Positions 1 to 10,764 of a stretch of 64,000 nucleotides of DNA are shown here, piece after piece. This stretch comes from Aporrectodea caliginosa (taxonomy: Eukaryota; Annelida; Clitellata; Crassiclitellata; Lumbricidae). A program made the position numbers and the translations under genes. Under the pieces are notes generated by a model. That model ran no database searches. It was not told where the DNA came from and saw nothing but the letters and a program-made list of their open reading frames with translations. The stretch lies in the NCBI GenBank assembly GCA_020284085.1, contig JACEVL010006441.1, positions 761,001 through 825,000 of the forward strand, read 5' to 3'. How positions within the stretch are numbered: position 1 is the first letter of the stretch; the number at the start of each line of letters is the position of its first letter.

Positions 1-43
1 ATTAGGCGTAGACCTATACGACGTGTATGTCGCCTGTTAACAG

Positions 44-131
44 ATGACATTTCAAACTTCTGGATGTACCTGGTCGTTATCGTCGGATCTGCCTTTGTAC
101 TGTTCGTGAGCTTGGCTCTCTACCTTTTCAG
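44..131 (+). CDS. Candidate transmembrane exon of an unidentified membrane protein (partial gene)
   Basis: The reading frame after a TTAACAG acceptor encodes 28 residues, starting DISNFW and continuing as one hydrophobic run (MYLVVIVGSAFVLFVSLALY) that ends at a CAG|GTCTG donor. The run length (about 20-23 residues) fits a single membrane-spanning helix. The exon begins with 2 nt completing a codon and ends in phase 2. That phase joins exactly to the candidate last exon at 5122-5242, which would supply a basic cytoplasmic tail, so a type I membrane protein is inferred. The upstream part of the gene lies outside the window. I do not recognise the family. The acceptor pyrimidine tract is poor, so a non-coding chance ORF remains possible. 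Confidence 0.35.
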
Positions 132-339
132 GTCTGTATAGGCCTACAGTATAAGCCTACGTACGCTATTAGACCATAGGTGCAAGTCCATGGATTCTAC
201 AATCACAGTGGACTACCCCGTAAGGACCATGCACGTGTGCGATCGTATTTAGAGACCTTTTATTTAAAAGTCTAGCAATGTGAAATTGTCTGTTATTGTA
301 AAACATGCCTTCTATTGTTGTAAAGCTGCCTGTCAAGGC

Positions 340-560
340 AGTGCATATTTTAACTGTGTAACTACTGGGACAAATGTCCCAGTAGGCCTAGTTTTAGGAT
401 TTGCCCCAGTAGTTTTAGGATTTGTCCCAGTAGATTTGTGATATGCCCCAGGTAATACTCTACGTTCAATGTTAGTTTCCAATAACATTGAAAGCAGAGT
501 AGCAGACTTTGTCCCAGTAGTCCAAATTCGTTAAAATATGCACTGTGTCAAGGGGCGGCA
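340..560. repeat. Short dispersed repeat with a recurring TTTGTCCCAGTAG motif
   Basis: The motif TTTGTCCCAGTAG or a close variant (CCCAGTAG preceded by TTTGCC or AAATGT) recurs about four times. A related block near 48310-48375 shares the 'CAGTAGTCCAAAT...TTAA...TATGCACTG' segment. No coding potential was seen in the rest of 132-900. Confidence 0.4.
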
Positions 561-924
561 CCCAGACGTCCTAACAACGAACTCCTTAACACGGTAGTGC
601 CATGAATAAAAGGACCTTAGTTCTGTAACTTAAAATTGTTCGATGAGGAAACGGGACCAGCATAGTGTCTCGTATTGTTGTGCTGAAGCACGATGTCACA
701 CAATTTACCAGCTAGGCTACCACTCTTCGGATCTCTTCCGGGCAATAGATAGGCAATAGATAGGCAATAGATGCAGCTACCTGGGCTTCCTCTGTTCCTG
801 AAGGAAACTACTACTCTAAGTATAGGCCCTACATGAGAGATACACCGCACTATAGCACCTGTTGAGGAAGGATTCAAATTCAAAATCCTGCTTCTTGGTA
901 GCCAATGGTAGGGCCTCGTGGTAG

Positions 925-1015
925 TTTCAGTTTAACGACACTGTGTGATAACAAAGATCATTAGCGTCGCCCTTCTCCTTTATCCAGGCTTGGGACTGGC
1001 ACAGTCAGAGTACAA
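925..1015 (-). repeat. SINE 3'-end fragment
   Basis: The segment 'TTTAACGACACTGTGTGATAAC...AAAGATCATTAGCGTCG...CCAGGCTTGGGACTGGCACA' is, on the opposite strand, clearly similar to the 3' part of the SINE-like element at 16826-17065. It also resembles the 3' end of the SINE at 14602-14812, which has 'CTTAACGACAC...GATGATTAGTGTCG'. Confidence 0.4.
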
Positions 1016-1230
1016 ACAGTGGCGGAGTTAGGCAGGGCCTCGTCGGTCAGCTACGGCATATAATTATTATAGGAGAGAGTTGTTTCTTTCGGGTGGTGCT
1101 CAATTGCAGTCAGGTCGACATTCGCTTCGTGCGGCTGCCAGGGAAGATCTTCAGGTTCATCGCTTCCACGCATCAGCACAAGAACACCACGCACTGTCCA
1201 GCACAGTTCCCTCCAAATGGCATCTACCTA

Positions 1231-2859
1231 GGGGAGACCGGGGCATAATGGGATACCGGGGTATAACGGGAAACTTGAATATTATCCGTCTTACTCACTT
1301 TTAATTGCTGAAGACGTTATCAATCGGAAGTAAAACATCTTTTAAGATGAAGGGCAAAGGCAATTGCGATATCGACGCGTCTTGCTAATTTTATGACTAA
1401 AAGTAGATTTTCAGGGTGGCCGAAGTAAGGTACGTTGATAATTCAAGACTTTTCTAGAAAAAGTGGGGCTATATTAAATTTAGCTTATACGTTGAATATG
1501 TAGTTTAATATATAAAGTCACATATTCCCATAAGAAATTTTGAGCAAGTTCAGTATATTTTGTCAAAATGGCGGGCTTACTATATTGGCCAGTTGGGGCA
1601 TAATGGGATACAGATATCCCATTTTGCCCCATGTTGTGATTCGACAGCTGCTTATTTTTGTGAGGCCCTATTTTGCAATAAAAATGTGTTCACTATTAAT
1701 GCGTAGAAGAGTGACTCATATAGCCTAATAGGCCAGGTGATAGTTTACAAATTTCAGACGATTTGGATATGGAAAAGAAAGAAAGACAGTTGCTTCGTTC
1801 AGACAAAAATCGAAATGAAGTGCTCAGCTATGGCAGGAGCCATTGATGAAGTACAAAGTGGAAGACTTGGGTAGCTCGCAGCAAGTAGAGAAGCACCCTC
1901 CTGGTCAACTTCAACTGAGCCATCGGCCAATGAAGTCGATGCCACCAATATATAACCACTCAAGGCACCGTATGGGCCCAGAAATAAAAGGTCATAAAAC
2001 AAAATTGGAACAAATCTGGTCATGACAACTGTAGGCTACAAGAAAAGCTAACTGGAGAGTTTGGTCACAATACCTAAACTGGACAAAGAAGCTATAAAGA
2101 AACTTGTCAATCCCTTTTTAACAACGGCTTGACATCTAAAATGTCTGATGTATTCGATTACATGACAAAATAAAAATATCATGAAAAAACAAGCAACAAT
2201 GTCCCAAGAAAGGCAAAAGATATCGATCTGCAACAATCTTGCAGATGACGATGATACAAATGATTGTCTTCACTGTTGTGAGGCGTTCTCTGATGAAGGC
2301 GGGATCAGATGTCAGATGTGCTTGAAGTGGACACACAACAGTTGTGCTGGTGTCAACTAACATGTTATCAAATTTGTGTATGGCCTCTGCACTAACAGCT
2401 TCGAGCACGTTTTATCAAATGAGGGAAGTCTGACCTCATAACGGAAAAATTTTAATGATTTTTTTAGCTTAAACTTTACTGTTATGATGCTGTAATTAAA
2501 ATGCTGTTCATGGTTCATGTTAAACAGTTAGTTGTAATAAGTTCAAAGTTACAGTTTGTCAAGCTATAAAGTATTTATTCTGGCCTATATTCCCTCTTTT
2601 AGATGATATATATATCATGGGGCATAATGGAAAAAGTATATCCCATTTTACCCCTTATGGTGGGGCATAATGGGATTTTGGGACACACTAGTAGGATAGC
2701 ATTATCTTCGGTCTGGGTGATGCTTAAGTGGATTAATCTAATCTATGCTGTACAATAGGTCTGCTGGCATAGCCTGAGTACAAGAAAACCCTGAATTTTT
2801 ATTAACTATGGCCTAAATTTCAAAAGGCCTTAAGTATCCCATTATGCCCCGGTCTCCCC
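1231..2859. mobile_element. DNA transposon with perfect 26-bp terminal inverted repeats
   Basis: The ends are exact inverted repeats of 26 bp (1231-1256 and 2834-2859), starting GGGGAGACCGGGGCAT. Subterminal GGGGCATAATGGGAT motifs recur at about 1595-1632, 2617-2630 and 2660-2676, in both orientations, as in elements with internal transposase-binding repeats. No transposase ORF is recognisable in the 1.6 kb, so the element looks non-autonomous. No clear target duplication is visible (left flank CCTA, right flank AACA), so the superfamily is not assigned. It lies in the proposed intron between 44-131 and 5122-5242. Confidence 0.8.
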
Positions 2860-2867
2860 AACATGTG

Positions 2868-3790
2868 AGTAATCGTAATCGTAAACTCGAAACTTCTACA
2901 GCGCCAGCGAAGTCGCGGGAACCAGCTTATTCACAGGCGCTCAATAAAATCAAAATCGATAGGCTGGGGTCAAAATCCAGAGAGTCAGGCAGGCAGACAG
3001 GCAGGCGGCTAAGGTGGATGGTGTTCAGACGGCGAGGTAGGCAGGGAGAAGTGTTGGATTCAGGATAGGATTTGTCAAAAAGCAGTGTTTTCAGTTTCGA
3101 ATGAAAGACCTGTGGAGAGAGATAGCAGAGGTGGAGTTTTGGTGACTTCGTAGGATGGGTCAGATATTTGTCGTAGTGCTGGCGGAAGTTTGTTCCAAAG
3201 AGGTGGAACAGCTATGGCTATGGAGCGATTGGAAAATTTTAATGATGAGGTGACGGAAGGGCGGAGCAGTGTTAGGGAGGAGGAGGAGCGGGTTGGACGA
3301 AGTGGCTGGATCGTGAACAACTGACGGAGATAGGAGGGCTGGGAGGTTTGAAGTGTGTTGTACGTGAGTGAGATGATTTTGTATTCTATTCGTTCAGGAA
3401 TTTTGAGCCAGTGGAGTGATTCGAGGACAGGAGTGATGTGATGGTATTTGGGGGTTTTGGTGACAGCACGGGCTAGGGCATTCTGAATTGCTTGGAGGCG
3501 GTTTATTTGAGTGATATCTATATGTTTAGGAAAAGAGAATTGCAGTAGTCTAATTTAGCGTGAACTATCGATGTAGCTATTGTGGATGCAGTTTTGAAGT
3601 CAAGCATAGGGCGGATTCTACGGAGGTCATGGATATGCATGAAGCAAGAGCGAGAAAGATGCCGGGTGATGTGATCGGCGAAGCTGAGGTTTTGGTCAAA
3701 AATCACACCAAGGTTGCGGACAGGAGAATTTGCAGTGAATGTGTGGGTAGGTGCAGGGTCAAGGTTGAAAGATCTCCCAACCGCGGTGAA
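2868..3790 (-). pseudogene. CR1/L2-like non-LTR retrotransposon, C-terminal reverse-transcriptase relic
   Basis: On the minus strand, broken frames encode the end of a reverse transcriptase: a stretch around VIFDQNLSFADHIT, then LDYCNSL (about 3790-3518), and the C-terminal 'AVPPLWNKLPPALRQ' block (3075-3320). The 3' end is marked by an (ATTACG)n tail at 2868-2882. The same tail and adjoining sequence (GTGAATAAGCTGGTGC-like) recur at 10850-10925 on the plus strand and at 43245-43330 on the minus strand, defining a repeat family. Frameshifts and stops show it is dead. The 5' end is truncated. Confidence 0.8.
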
Positions 3791-3794
3791 CCGC

Positions 3795-4263
3795 TTGTAT
3801 TTCCACCCCCACTACTAAGGGGCCATCCATTCACGTACGTACGCAGAAATCCGGAGAAAATTGAACCCCTCCCCAGCCTGTACGCACGCGTACTTTTTGC
3901 AGCCCCCGCCCAATTGCGTACGTTCACTTGAAACGCACCTCCCCCCTATAGAACGGTCAATCACTCTATCCGGTCTTGTGAGGGAAGCATTTCTTTCAGG
4001 GCTAGGCTATACATTTTGTCTCTCTCCCGATATATATATATAATAATAAAATAATATATTTTCTTTACTAATTAGCGCCTGACAAACGCACTGCGCTGTA
4101 CATTTACATGTTATGCAATTGAAACAATCTTAACTACTAACAGAACAGACAGCCTGCAATACAACGGCGCTAATAGCAGCCTACAAAGCATATATCCGCC
4201 CTACGGGGCTCGAACTCGGTACCTCTCGCTCTCTACGCCAGTGTGTTATCCAATGCGCTATCG

Positions 4264-4300
<37 letters not shown>

Positions 4301-4500
4301 CTCCAGGGTGCACAATGTAGTCTGCTTCTAAGTTCAGACAGACAGACAGGCATGCAGGCACATAGCAGGAACAATCACCCCAGCAGCACAAATCTTAGGG
4401 AAAAGGCAGTCTGCAGTCTAAGCCTCTCCGACAACCCTTTTTTTCTCCCTAGAGTAGGAATTGCCTGATAGCTGAACTGTGACCCATCTGAAGGAAGGTC
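3795..4500 (-). repeat. tRNA-derived SINE (about 4040-4262) and flanking non-coding sequence
   Basis: On the minus strand, 4262 down to about 4195 reads as a tRNA-like head. It has a box A-like TAGCGCATTGGATAAC and a box B-like GAGTTCGAGCCCC, followed by an unrelated body and an A/T-rich tail near 4040. A (TA)n run at 4262-4298 abuts the head. The stretch 3795-4040 holds no recognisable gene. Confidence 0.55.
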
Positions 4501-5121
4501 AGTATAGACAAAGTATTAACGAGGTCCCCCCTACCCCCCGTTTCGATGTGTATGCAAGCATACGCAAAGAGCTGCCTGCATTTGGGCTACCCTCCCACTC
4601 CATGCGTAGGTACTAAATGGATGCCCCTAACCCTACGATGGATTTTACTGCGGTATTGCCGCATTCCATAATACCGTTATCAATCTCTAATGTGAACATT
4701 TGCACTATTCATGTAAACTCAGCTAAAGTAATACTCTCGTTGTTTGTTACAACGCACCTGTTTATATCCATTAGACAGCCAGGTTGTGCTTTTGAGAGGT
4801 TAACGTATGCGTTCTATGAAAGACTAGATACATACGGTCATAAAATACCTCTAACTGCTCCATTCTGACACCCGAGACCAAGACTTGAAGCCGATCGACA
4901 TACTTCTGGATACTGTGGAATGTGGATAGCCTCTTTCATAATTTAAGCAACAAGCTTATTTTCATAATTTAGTAGTGCCAAGAACCAGTGATTCGGAGGA
5001 GAGGGTGGTATGTAGTGGGACAGTAGTCTTAAAGCCTCAAGATTAGATTACATTGATAATCATGTCACTGAATTTCACTGCTCAGTGGGCTCTGATTGTT
5101 TAATTTTTTTTTCACTTGTAG
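4500..5121. other. Non-coding stretch before the candidate last exon
   Basis: Short ORFs (for example 4617-4868) show no family resemblance and no splice context. The last 20 bases form a T-rich tract leading to the TTGTAG acceptor at 5121. Nothing else was seen. Confidence 0.4.
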
Positions 5122-5242
5122 CAACTACATGCAGAAAATGAAAAGGCTGTTAGCCAAGCAGCCGTACATATCCCAGAAACAAAGGCGCTGGAGTACCGTA
5201 CCAATTCAGCCAGGACAAATAATAAGAACTGGAAAACCGTAA
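5122..5242 (+). CDS. Candidate last exon: basic cytoplasmic tail and stop of the left-edge membrane protein
   Basis: After a strong acceptor (T-rich tract, CACTTGTAG), one nucleotide completes the AG left by the exon at 44-131. The following 39 codons then read NYMQKMKRLLAKQPYISQKQ, continue with RRW, and end GKP before TAA at 5240-5242. The tail is rich in Lys and Arg, as expected just inside a membrane helix. A competing phase-0 reading of the same exon stays open to 5300, ending DDQFI; it would need a different upstream exon. Both readings look protein-like, and I favour the first only because the phases match. Confidence 0.35.
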
Positions 5243-6956
5243 CATTTACAGACGTCTTAGACTGGTCTTACACATATCAACATGATGACCAGTTCATATA
5301 AATCATTGTAAGGAATCTCTTCAAGTTGAGCATTAACATATGGTCCCATCGTACACTGTCAACTATCAGCTGGATCACGAAGAGTTCCTGTTCCCTGCAT
5401 GGCTATTGACTTGTAATATTGTCATTTAAAAGAATTTACTGTATTTTGAAAGAAAGAAAACATTGCTTTAAAAAAAGGAAGTTGAGGAATGCTAGTTAAG
5501 TCACTGGATGCAGACAAACATAATGAGGAAATTCTGCACATGTAAATGTATTTTAATCTGGGATAATTTGTGAATAGTATACTACACTGAAATGATAAAT
5601 TGCCTTGAATCCAGTTTATAGCAGCCTACCATAGCAATGATACACACAAACATCCATGCATATGCGTAATTTGTTGAGGGCAAGTCATGAAGCCATTGAA
5701 AGTTTTTCTGGCTGGCATGCCTGTTTACTGTTGCATAATGCTTAGCATAATATTCAGCGTCAGCCGTCAGGACAAATTAAACTTATGCTCTGGTTGCCTC
5801 TCTTCTGTCTTAACCGATTTGCACAGATCTATGCTGAATTAGAGACGCAGGAAGAACAAGGTGCTCATATCACAGTTTACATACCGTACACGAAATCCAA
5901 CCAAGAATGAGTGGCTGACTACGGAAAGCTGCCATGTGGCATTGGTGAAGCACGGGACCACAGAACAACCAATCATTTATCGGCCTATCTATGTGATGTC
6001 TGTTGTCCTGTATCTGCTATGCTAGCTCGCAGAGCCCTTTGCTCAGCCTCTAGCGGGGAGCTTTTAGTCCCATGAGCTAGCATCGCAACCTGTCAGTGTC
6101 GTGGTTTCTCAGTTGTAGGTCCATCTGTCTGGAATGGTCTCCCATTGGAGATTCGCCTGCTACCTAGGGATGATTTCTTTACATTCTACAGGCCCCTTAA
6201 GACTTATTTGCATCACCATGGTTGAACTGGAAGCGCCTCTGAGTAGGCTTCTTGAAGGGGTACTATATAAATTCTTGAAATAATTTATGAATGAATTCAT
6301 GTAATATGTAAAGGCATTTTCCATGTTAAGACAAAGTAATTAAAACTCATTAATAAGTAGGCCTACAAAAAGTCAGCCTCCTGTCCCTTTGTTTCTGAAA
6401 TTGTTGCTATTCAAACACCACAAACAATTCAGTTTGACACCAGCTCTGTTTTGATCAAAAACATTTAAAAACCATATCTTCATCATATAACAAGACAAAC
6501 TGGTAGAAACTTCACCTTTCACCATAATTTAATGAGGACTATTTTGAACATATATTATTAAAGAAATCTGAGATGGTGTGGTGTATAGTTCTCTTGGTTT
6601 GATTTAGAACAATCCAAGAGTGTTCTCACAATAGCCAAAGCTAATACATGAACAATCAACTGCCATAAACTAACAGTGTCACATTAAGTTCAAAGCCTCA
6701 TATTCAGTTGCATACATATATCGGTTCTCTTTGCTAACATACTGAATAGTAACCACAATGTTGTTGCTTCTCTTCAACCATAGCCTGAACACTTGCACAA
6801 TATAAAGACCTTTCACTAACATCCACTTCATTATAATTTAACAGCCAAACGATTTCAAATTAGAACATTTCGGTCCTAAATATAAGTGACACTAGAATTC
6901 AAGTCCATTTCTCTGACAGTCAAGTTTTTAATAAAAAAGACAAGAAAGCCACGTTA
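5243..6956. other. Intergenic region between converging genes, with a LINE 3' end
   Basis: The plus-strand candidate membrane gene and the minus-strand CHRAC1-like gene converge here. The segment 5990-6290 (+) is a LINE 3' end described separately. The rest is AT-rich and shows no coding exon I can support. It probably includes the 3' UTRs of both genes. Confidence 0.5.
5990..6290 (+). repeat. Non-LTR retrotransposon 3' end
   Basis: The sequence is homologous to the LINE copy at 54640-54985. It carries a degraded 'FSVVGPSVWNGLPLEIR' block followed by the family's 3' tail (CTTCTTGAAG...TACTATATAAAT) and a short GAAT-rich end. It is 5'-truncated. Confidence 0.65.
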
Positions 6957-7024
6957 TTATTCTATTTCTCCTCTTTCTAACATGGCTAGATAGTCTTTGT
7001 ACTTTATTTTCTTTGGTATTATAT
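6957..7024 (-). CDS. CHRAC1: CHRAC1-like exon 3 (last)
   Basis: The acceptor is TTTGCTTTGTAG. The exon starts with 2 nt completing an Asp codon and reads IIPKKIKYKDYLAMLERGE before TAA. It aligns with the ILPKKI...YLKML region of the family. Confidence 0.85.
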
Positions 7025-10000
7025 CTACAAAGCAAATAACACATAATCAGAATAGAACTTGTTAATCTATCATACAATTCAAAAACAACATTTCACAGTT
7101 GTGTCCGTTGTTCATCTGCTTAGTTAAAAACAATTATACTGATTTGCAGATGACAGCTATTCCTGAAACTTGCTTGAAGAAAATCTACAAAGTTCTTGTC
7201 TGTCTGCACCATGTTTTAGCTCTTCAGCAACAATGTGGCATTGAAAAGTATAATGCACTATCCACCTAATGACAATGTGAATACTAGCAGAAATGCCCTG
7301 TCATTGAGTTGCCTACCATCAATTCAAAAAATGCTATATTTCTAACACAATACATCATTTGGGCCTATTAAGCATAAGTGCAAATATTGCCTCAATTGTC
7401 CTGCAAACATCAAAATCATACAGCTAAATGGGACATTTAAATCAGACATTTGAATATTTCACAATTGCTAGTCAATTTTGTTAACACATGATGAAATTCT
7501 GCACATGCTGGAGGAATAAAAAACATACTAGATACTTCAAATGCAAACAATGAAGTGGCTGCAGAATTGCACTAATGTGTATGTGGATGAAAGGTTGAAG
7601 GGATGGAAAAAGTATATTGGTGTTCTCATCATGTCTATCACAGTCTATGTGGGAAATACTTTCATGTCAGTGAAGTGTTATGGTGCTTATAAAAAAGTAA
7701 TGGAATAGAAAAGTTTAATACCCCACCCTTTTTCCAAGGCTATGTGGTAGGCCTACAGCCCTACATCTAACCACATGTAATGCCTTTATTCAACTGATTC
7801 TCAAAGAAATGATCAAAAATCAGAAGCAGTTTTGTTGTGAATGAGTACAAACCTCTTAAGAACTGCAAGGTCTCTTGGCTGTCTATAATTTCTGCCAGGT
7901 CATTATAATCAACATTCTGCTTGTTACCATTTGAGTTCAGTGCCATCTGAGCCAGATCTTGAACAAACAACTCCTGAAATTGAAAATTAGTCAGTTATAT
8001 TTCTTCACAATTATGTGACACATTGAATCAAGAAACATACATAAGCACAATCAGAGCTTCTCATTTGAGGCAATCGATCGATCGATCTCCTTGGTCGATC
8101 ACCTAGCAAAGGTCTGGTGGATCGGTAAATCGATCGTGCACGCTGAGTTAGACTCCAAGAGGAACCTGGAACCTAGAAGGAGCCAGATCATTTTTTTTAT
8201 TTATCTAATTTATATTACTTGTGAAAGTTCAGGCTAGGATTGATACAACATTGCATCGACAAACAAAGGAGGCTTATCGATAGTTAGTCTAGCAGTTAAT
8301 GGACAACCATATAGTATGCATCTAACGAATACAATACACAACATACGCTGTACATCGATCGCCTACTCAATCCATCGCGATCGATTTTCAAATCGCCTTC
8401 TATTTTCAAATGAGAAGCTCTGAGCACAATGCAACTAATAGCAATTTATTGGATTTAAAATTTGCTAACATATGGATACCACCAAAATCTGCCAACAAAT
8501 GGATACTCTAAAGAAAGACTGGACATCATCCGTGCTGGTTTGATGTAGACAATTTGAAGACAATTCAGTACAAGTTGTTCGTAACATATCTTCAGTTTCC
8601 TTGCAAAGCGCTTTTCAGCAAGACAACACTTTCATTTTTTGAGAAACAACAGTTCTGTCTCAAACATTTGTCATTGTGCTCAGTACTCATAGACTGATTA
8701 CTTGCTTACAAGAAATATGCTGTTGAAAGGTCGCTGCGCTCTATTCTCTACCTGTCTGGGTCAGCCATATTGCTTATACATGATCGGCCACAAGTGACCT
8801 GCTGTCCAATTTTACCCGATAGTCCTTCTAGTAGCGTGCAGCACTCTAATTTCTCTCGCAATCTGGGGTTACCATATTGCTTACACATAAGTACACTACA
8901 AATTGCCATTTAGAGAATTACCACACAGAAATTATTAAGTATTCTCAATTATTCTGAATGATTATTTAAAAATAAGTATCCTGATGATTCAAATAGATCA
9001 ATAGTTGGTAATTGTCAAGCGTGGTCGGCCCATCACAGGTCAACATGGCTGTCCCAGATTCGATTGAATAGAGAGCTGGTACCTACCAGCGACATCCCAT
9101 AATGCAAATCACTACATAAATAAGTAACGAACATGGAGTATTAATGAAGGTAAAACGTAAACAATTATTTGAGTGAAAATTATAAAATATAAAAAAATGC
9201 ACAGAAATGAAGAATGGCAAATAAAATAGACCAAATAAAAGTTTGTTTCTTAAAATTGTGCATATTTGATCGTTTTCGCTCAAATAAAAGTTTACGTTTC
9301 ATCGTCGTTACTTACTTACTTACTTATTCAATTGCATTCTGGGATGTTGCTGGTAAGTAGCAGCGCTCTATTCAAGCGAAATCCTGGGTGGCTATATTGT
9401 TTACTTATTGACCGCGTTTAACAATTGGATAAATCTTCTGCGGCGGAAGATACCGCCACAAAATAAACGAAAATTTTACTTCTGCGGCTGAAACCCATTG
9501 TTGCGCATGCGTCACGCATGCGCCGCACATGCAACTTTAAAATATCTTAAAATGGCGGACGTGTGGCCAGTTCAAATCTTTCGCCGAGGATTTATCCTTG
9601 CTCAAATGCGTTACTTCCTATATATTGGCGTCGTGAGGGTCGTTTAGGGTCAGGGTTAGGGTTAGAGTCGTTTTTAGATAAAATGTGAAAATATTTCCGC
9701 CGCAGAAGGTAAGTTTTCGCGGGTGGCGTGGCTGCATTTTCCGCCGCAGAAGCACCACGCTTAACAATTACCCAATACTCTGAGTTTACTGGCCTTTATG
9801 GAGAAATATAATAAGTATTCTGAATAAAAGTGGTAAATACAGAATAGCAAATGTCAGTATTAGGTACATCACTCCTGTTAACCAATTCAGCTAGCCCACC
9901 AATAATATCATATTCTATAAATCTGATAACGTCAATTAAGATGAACAAAGGAATAGAGATCATTAGCCAGCCACACGCCAGAACAATACATTGAGCGATA

Positions 10001-10151
10001 ATAAGATATCTAAGTTTCTACTTACAGTTGCTTTTGTGATTAAAAAAAGCGAATCTTGGCCAACTGAAGACACATCGGGCGAACTCTTCATAATCGTTTT
10101 AACACGAGAAATTGGAAGCTGACAGCCATCTACGTTTTTCTTTTTGGACAT
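6957..10151 (-). CDS. CHRAC1: Chromatin accessibility complex protein 1-like histone-fold protein (3 exons)
   Basis: Coding exons on the minus strand are 10151-10026, 7973-7853 and 7024-6957; phases 0 and 1 agree and give 104 residues. Exon 1 runs from ATG (MSKKKNVDG) through PISRVKTIMKSSPDVSSVGQ, helix 1 of an H2A-like/NF-YC-like histone fold, to LFLITKAT|gtaag. Exon 2 (ELFVQDLAQM...YNDLAEII) carries the long helix 2 and helix 3. Exon 3 (DIIPKKIKYKDYLAMLERGE) ends at TAA. Family knowledge: CHRAC1 (CHRAC-15) pairs with POLE3 (CHRAC-17) and assists ISWI remodelling in the CHRAC complex. The MKSSPDVSS motif and the IIPKK block favour CHRAC1 over POLE4. It lacks the acidic C-terminal tail typical of vertebrate CHRAC1. 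The gene is head-to-head with the CCDC6-like gene. Confidence 0.9.
7853..7973 (-). CDS. CHRAC1: CHRAC1-like exon 2
   Basis: The acceptor is TTTCAATTTCAG. The exon encodes ELFVQDLAQMALNSNG through TLQFLR and ends in phase 1 at AGAG|GTTTGT. Confidence 0.9.
8052..8422. mobile_element. hAT-type MITE with exact 8-bp target duplication
   Basis: The terminal inverted repeats CAGAGCTTCTCATTTGA and TCAAATGAGAAGCTCTG are flanked by identical 8-bp direct repeats AGCACAAT (8044-8051 and 8423-8430). Length is 371 bp with no ORF. It contains GATCGATC clusters near both ends. It lies in intron 1 of the CHRAC1-like gene. Confidence 0.9.
8720..8900. repeat. Repeat related to the 9.0-9.8 kb foldback family
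   Basis: The segments 'GCGCTCTATTCTC...CCATATTGCTTA' and 'GCACTCTAATTTCTCTCG...CCATATTGCTTACACATAAG' resemble the arm at 9355-9410 (GCGCTCTATTC...GGCTATATTGTTTACTTA). They are probably degraded copies of the same element. Confidence 0.45.
9007..9778. mobile_element. Foldback/MITE complex with about 120-bp inverted arms
   Basis: The arm at 9007-9130 is an imperfect inverted repeat of 9300-9430. Both carry CATCCCA/TGGGATG and a GTCAAGCGTGGTC / GACCGCGTTTAAC end. A third copy of the end motif (CCACGCTTAACAATTA) lies at about 9762-9778. A second unit between about 9420 and 9778 therefore begins AACAATTGG...CTTCTGCGGCGG and ends CCGCCGCAGAAGC...AACAATT. The interior carries a telomere-like GGGTCAGGGTTAGGGTTAG near 9649-9668. 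No coding sequence was found. Confidence 0.6.
10026..10151 (-). CDS. CHRAC1: CHRAC1-like exon 1 with start codon
   Basis: The ATG at 10151-10149 (context ATCACAATGTCC) opens a 42-codon exon ending ITKAT|GTAAG in phase 0. An in-frame upstream extension exists but has no family similarity, so this ATG is preferred. Confidence 0.9.
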
Positions 10152-10281
10152 TGTGATGATTTTGTTCAAAATCGCGTATCGATTCGAACGAACCCAACAG
10201 AATCGTAAACACTGATCAAACGGAAATAAGCTATTTATAGATTTTCTGTTCAATCAAAAACACCCAACATTGGCTCCGTCT

Positions 10282-10291
10282 ACTTCCGGTG
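10282..10291 (-). promoter_or_regulatory. Predicted ETS/GABP-type site in the CHRAC1-like promoter
   Basis: The minus strand reads CACCGGAAGT, a full ETS-family consensus, about 130 bp upstream of the CHRAC1-like ATG. Such sites are common in housekeeping promoters. Its use here is inferred only. Confidence 0.4.
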
Positions 10292-10764
10292 TGCTTATAG
10301 CTTGTGCTATGGAACGCCTTCTTTCTCCTTTTTTTAGTGACAGGGCTGCAAGATGGTTCGGCTTTTGGTTTTTTTAACAAAAAACCACAATTTTTTTTTT
10401 ATTAAATTCATAAAATAAATTACAAATGCCAAAATTTCGTCTCTTCAACTCTCTTGGAAATTGCTGTTTATAGGAGCATTTACTCTGGATCACGTGACAA
10501 TGTTTACGTAAGTCAAAACAAATGTTAAAATAACGTAAACTTGTGTGAAAGATTGTACGAACAGACATAGAAACGATTAAGAAATTAAATTTTATCGGTT
10601 TCCTCTTGGACGAAAGCGAGAGGCGAAGCTGAGTAAATGGGTTACAGCAGTAGGCCTAAATCGCAAGGAATGGCGACCTGCATGGCGCCTTCATTCGGTC
10701 GCCATTCCTTGCGATCGTAGCTTCGCGCCTTCGGCGCTCGCAACCCCCCTCTAAGACATTCTAG

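Noticed and set aside
4195..4262. Functional tRNA gene on the minus strand
   Set aside because: Boxes A and B are present but the arms do not fold as a complete cloverleaf, and a SINE body follows.
9649..9668. Interstitial telomere
   Set aside because: Only two to three GGGTTA-like units within a MITE-like repeat; not a telomeric tract.
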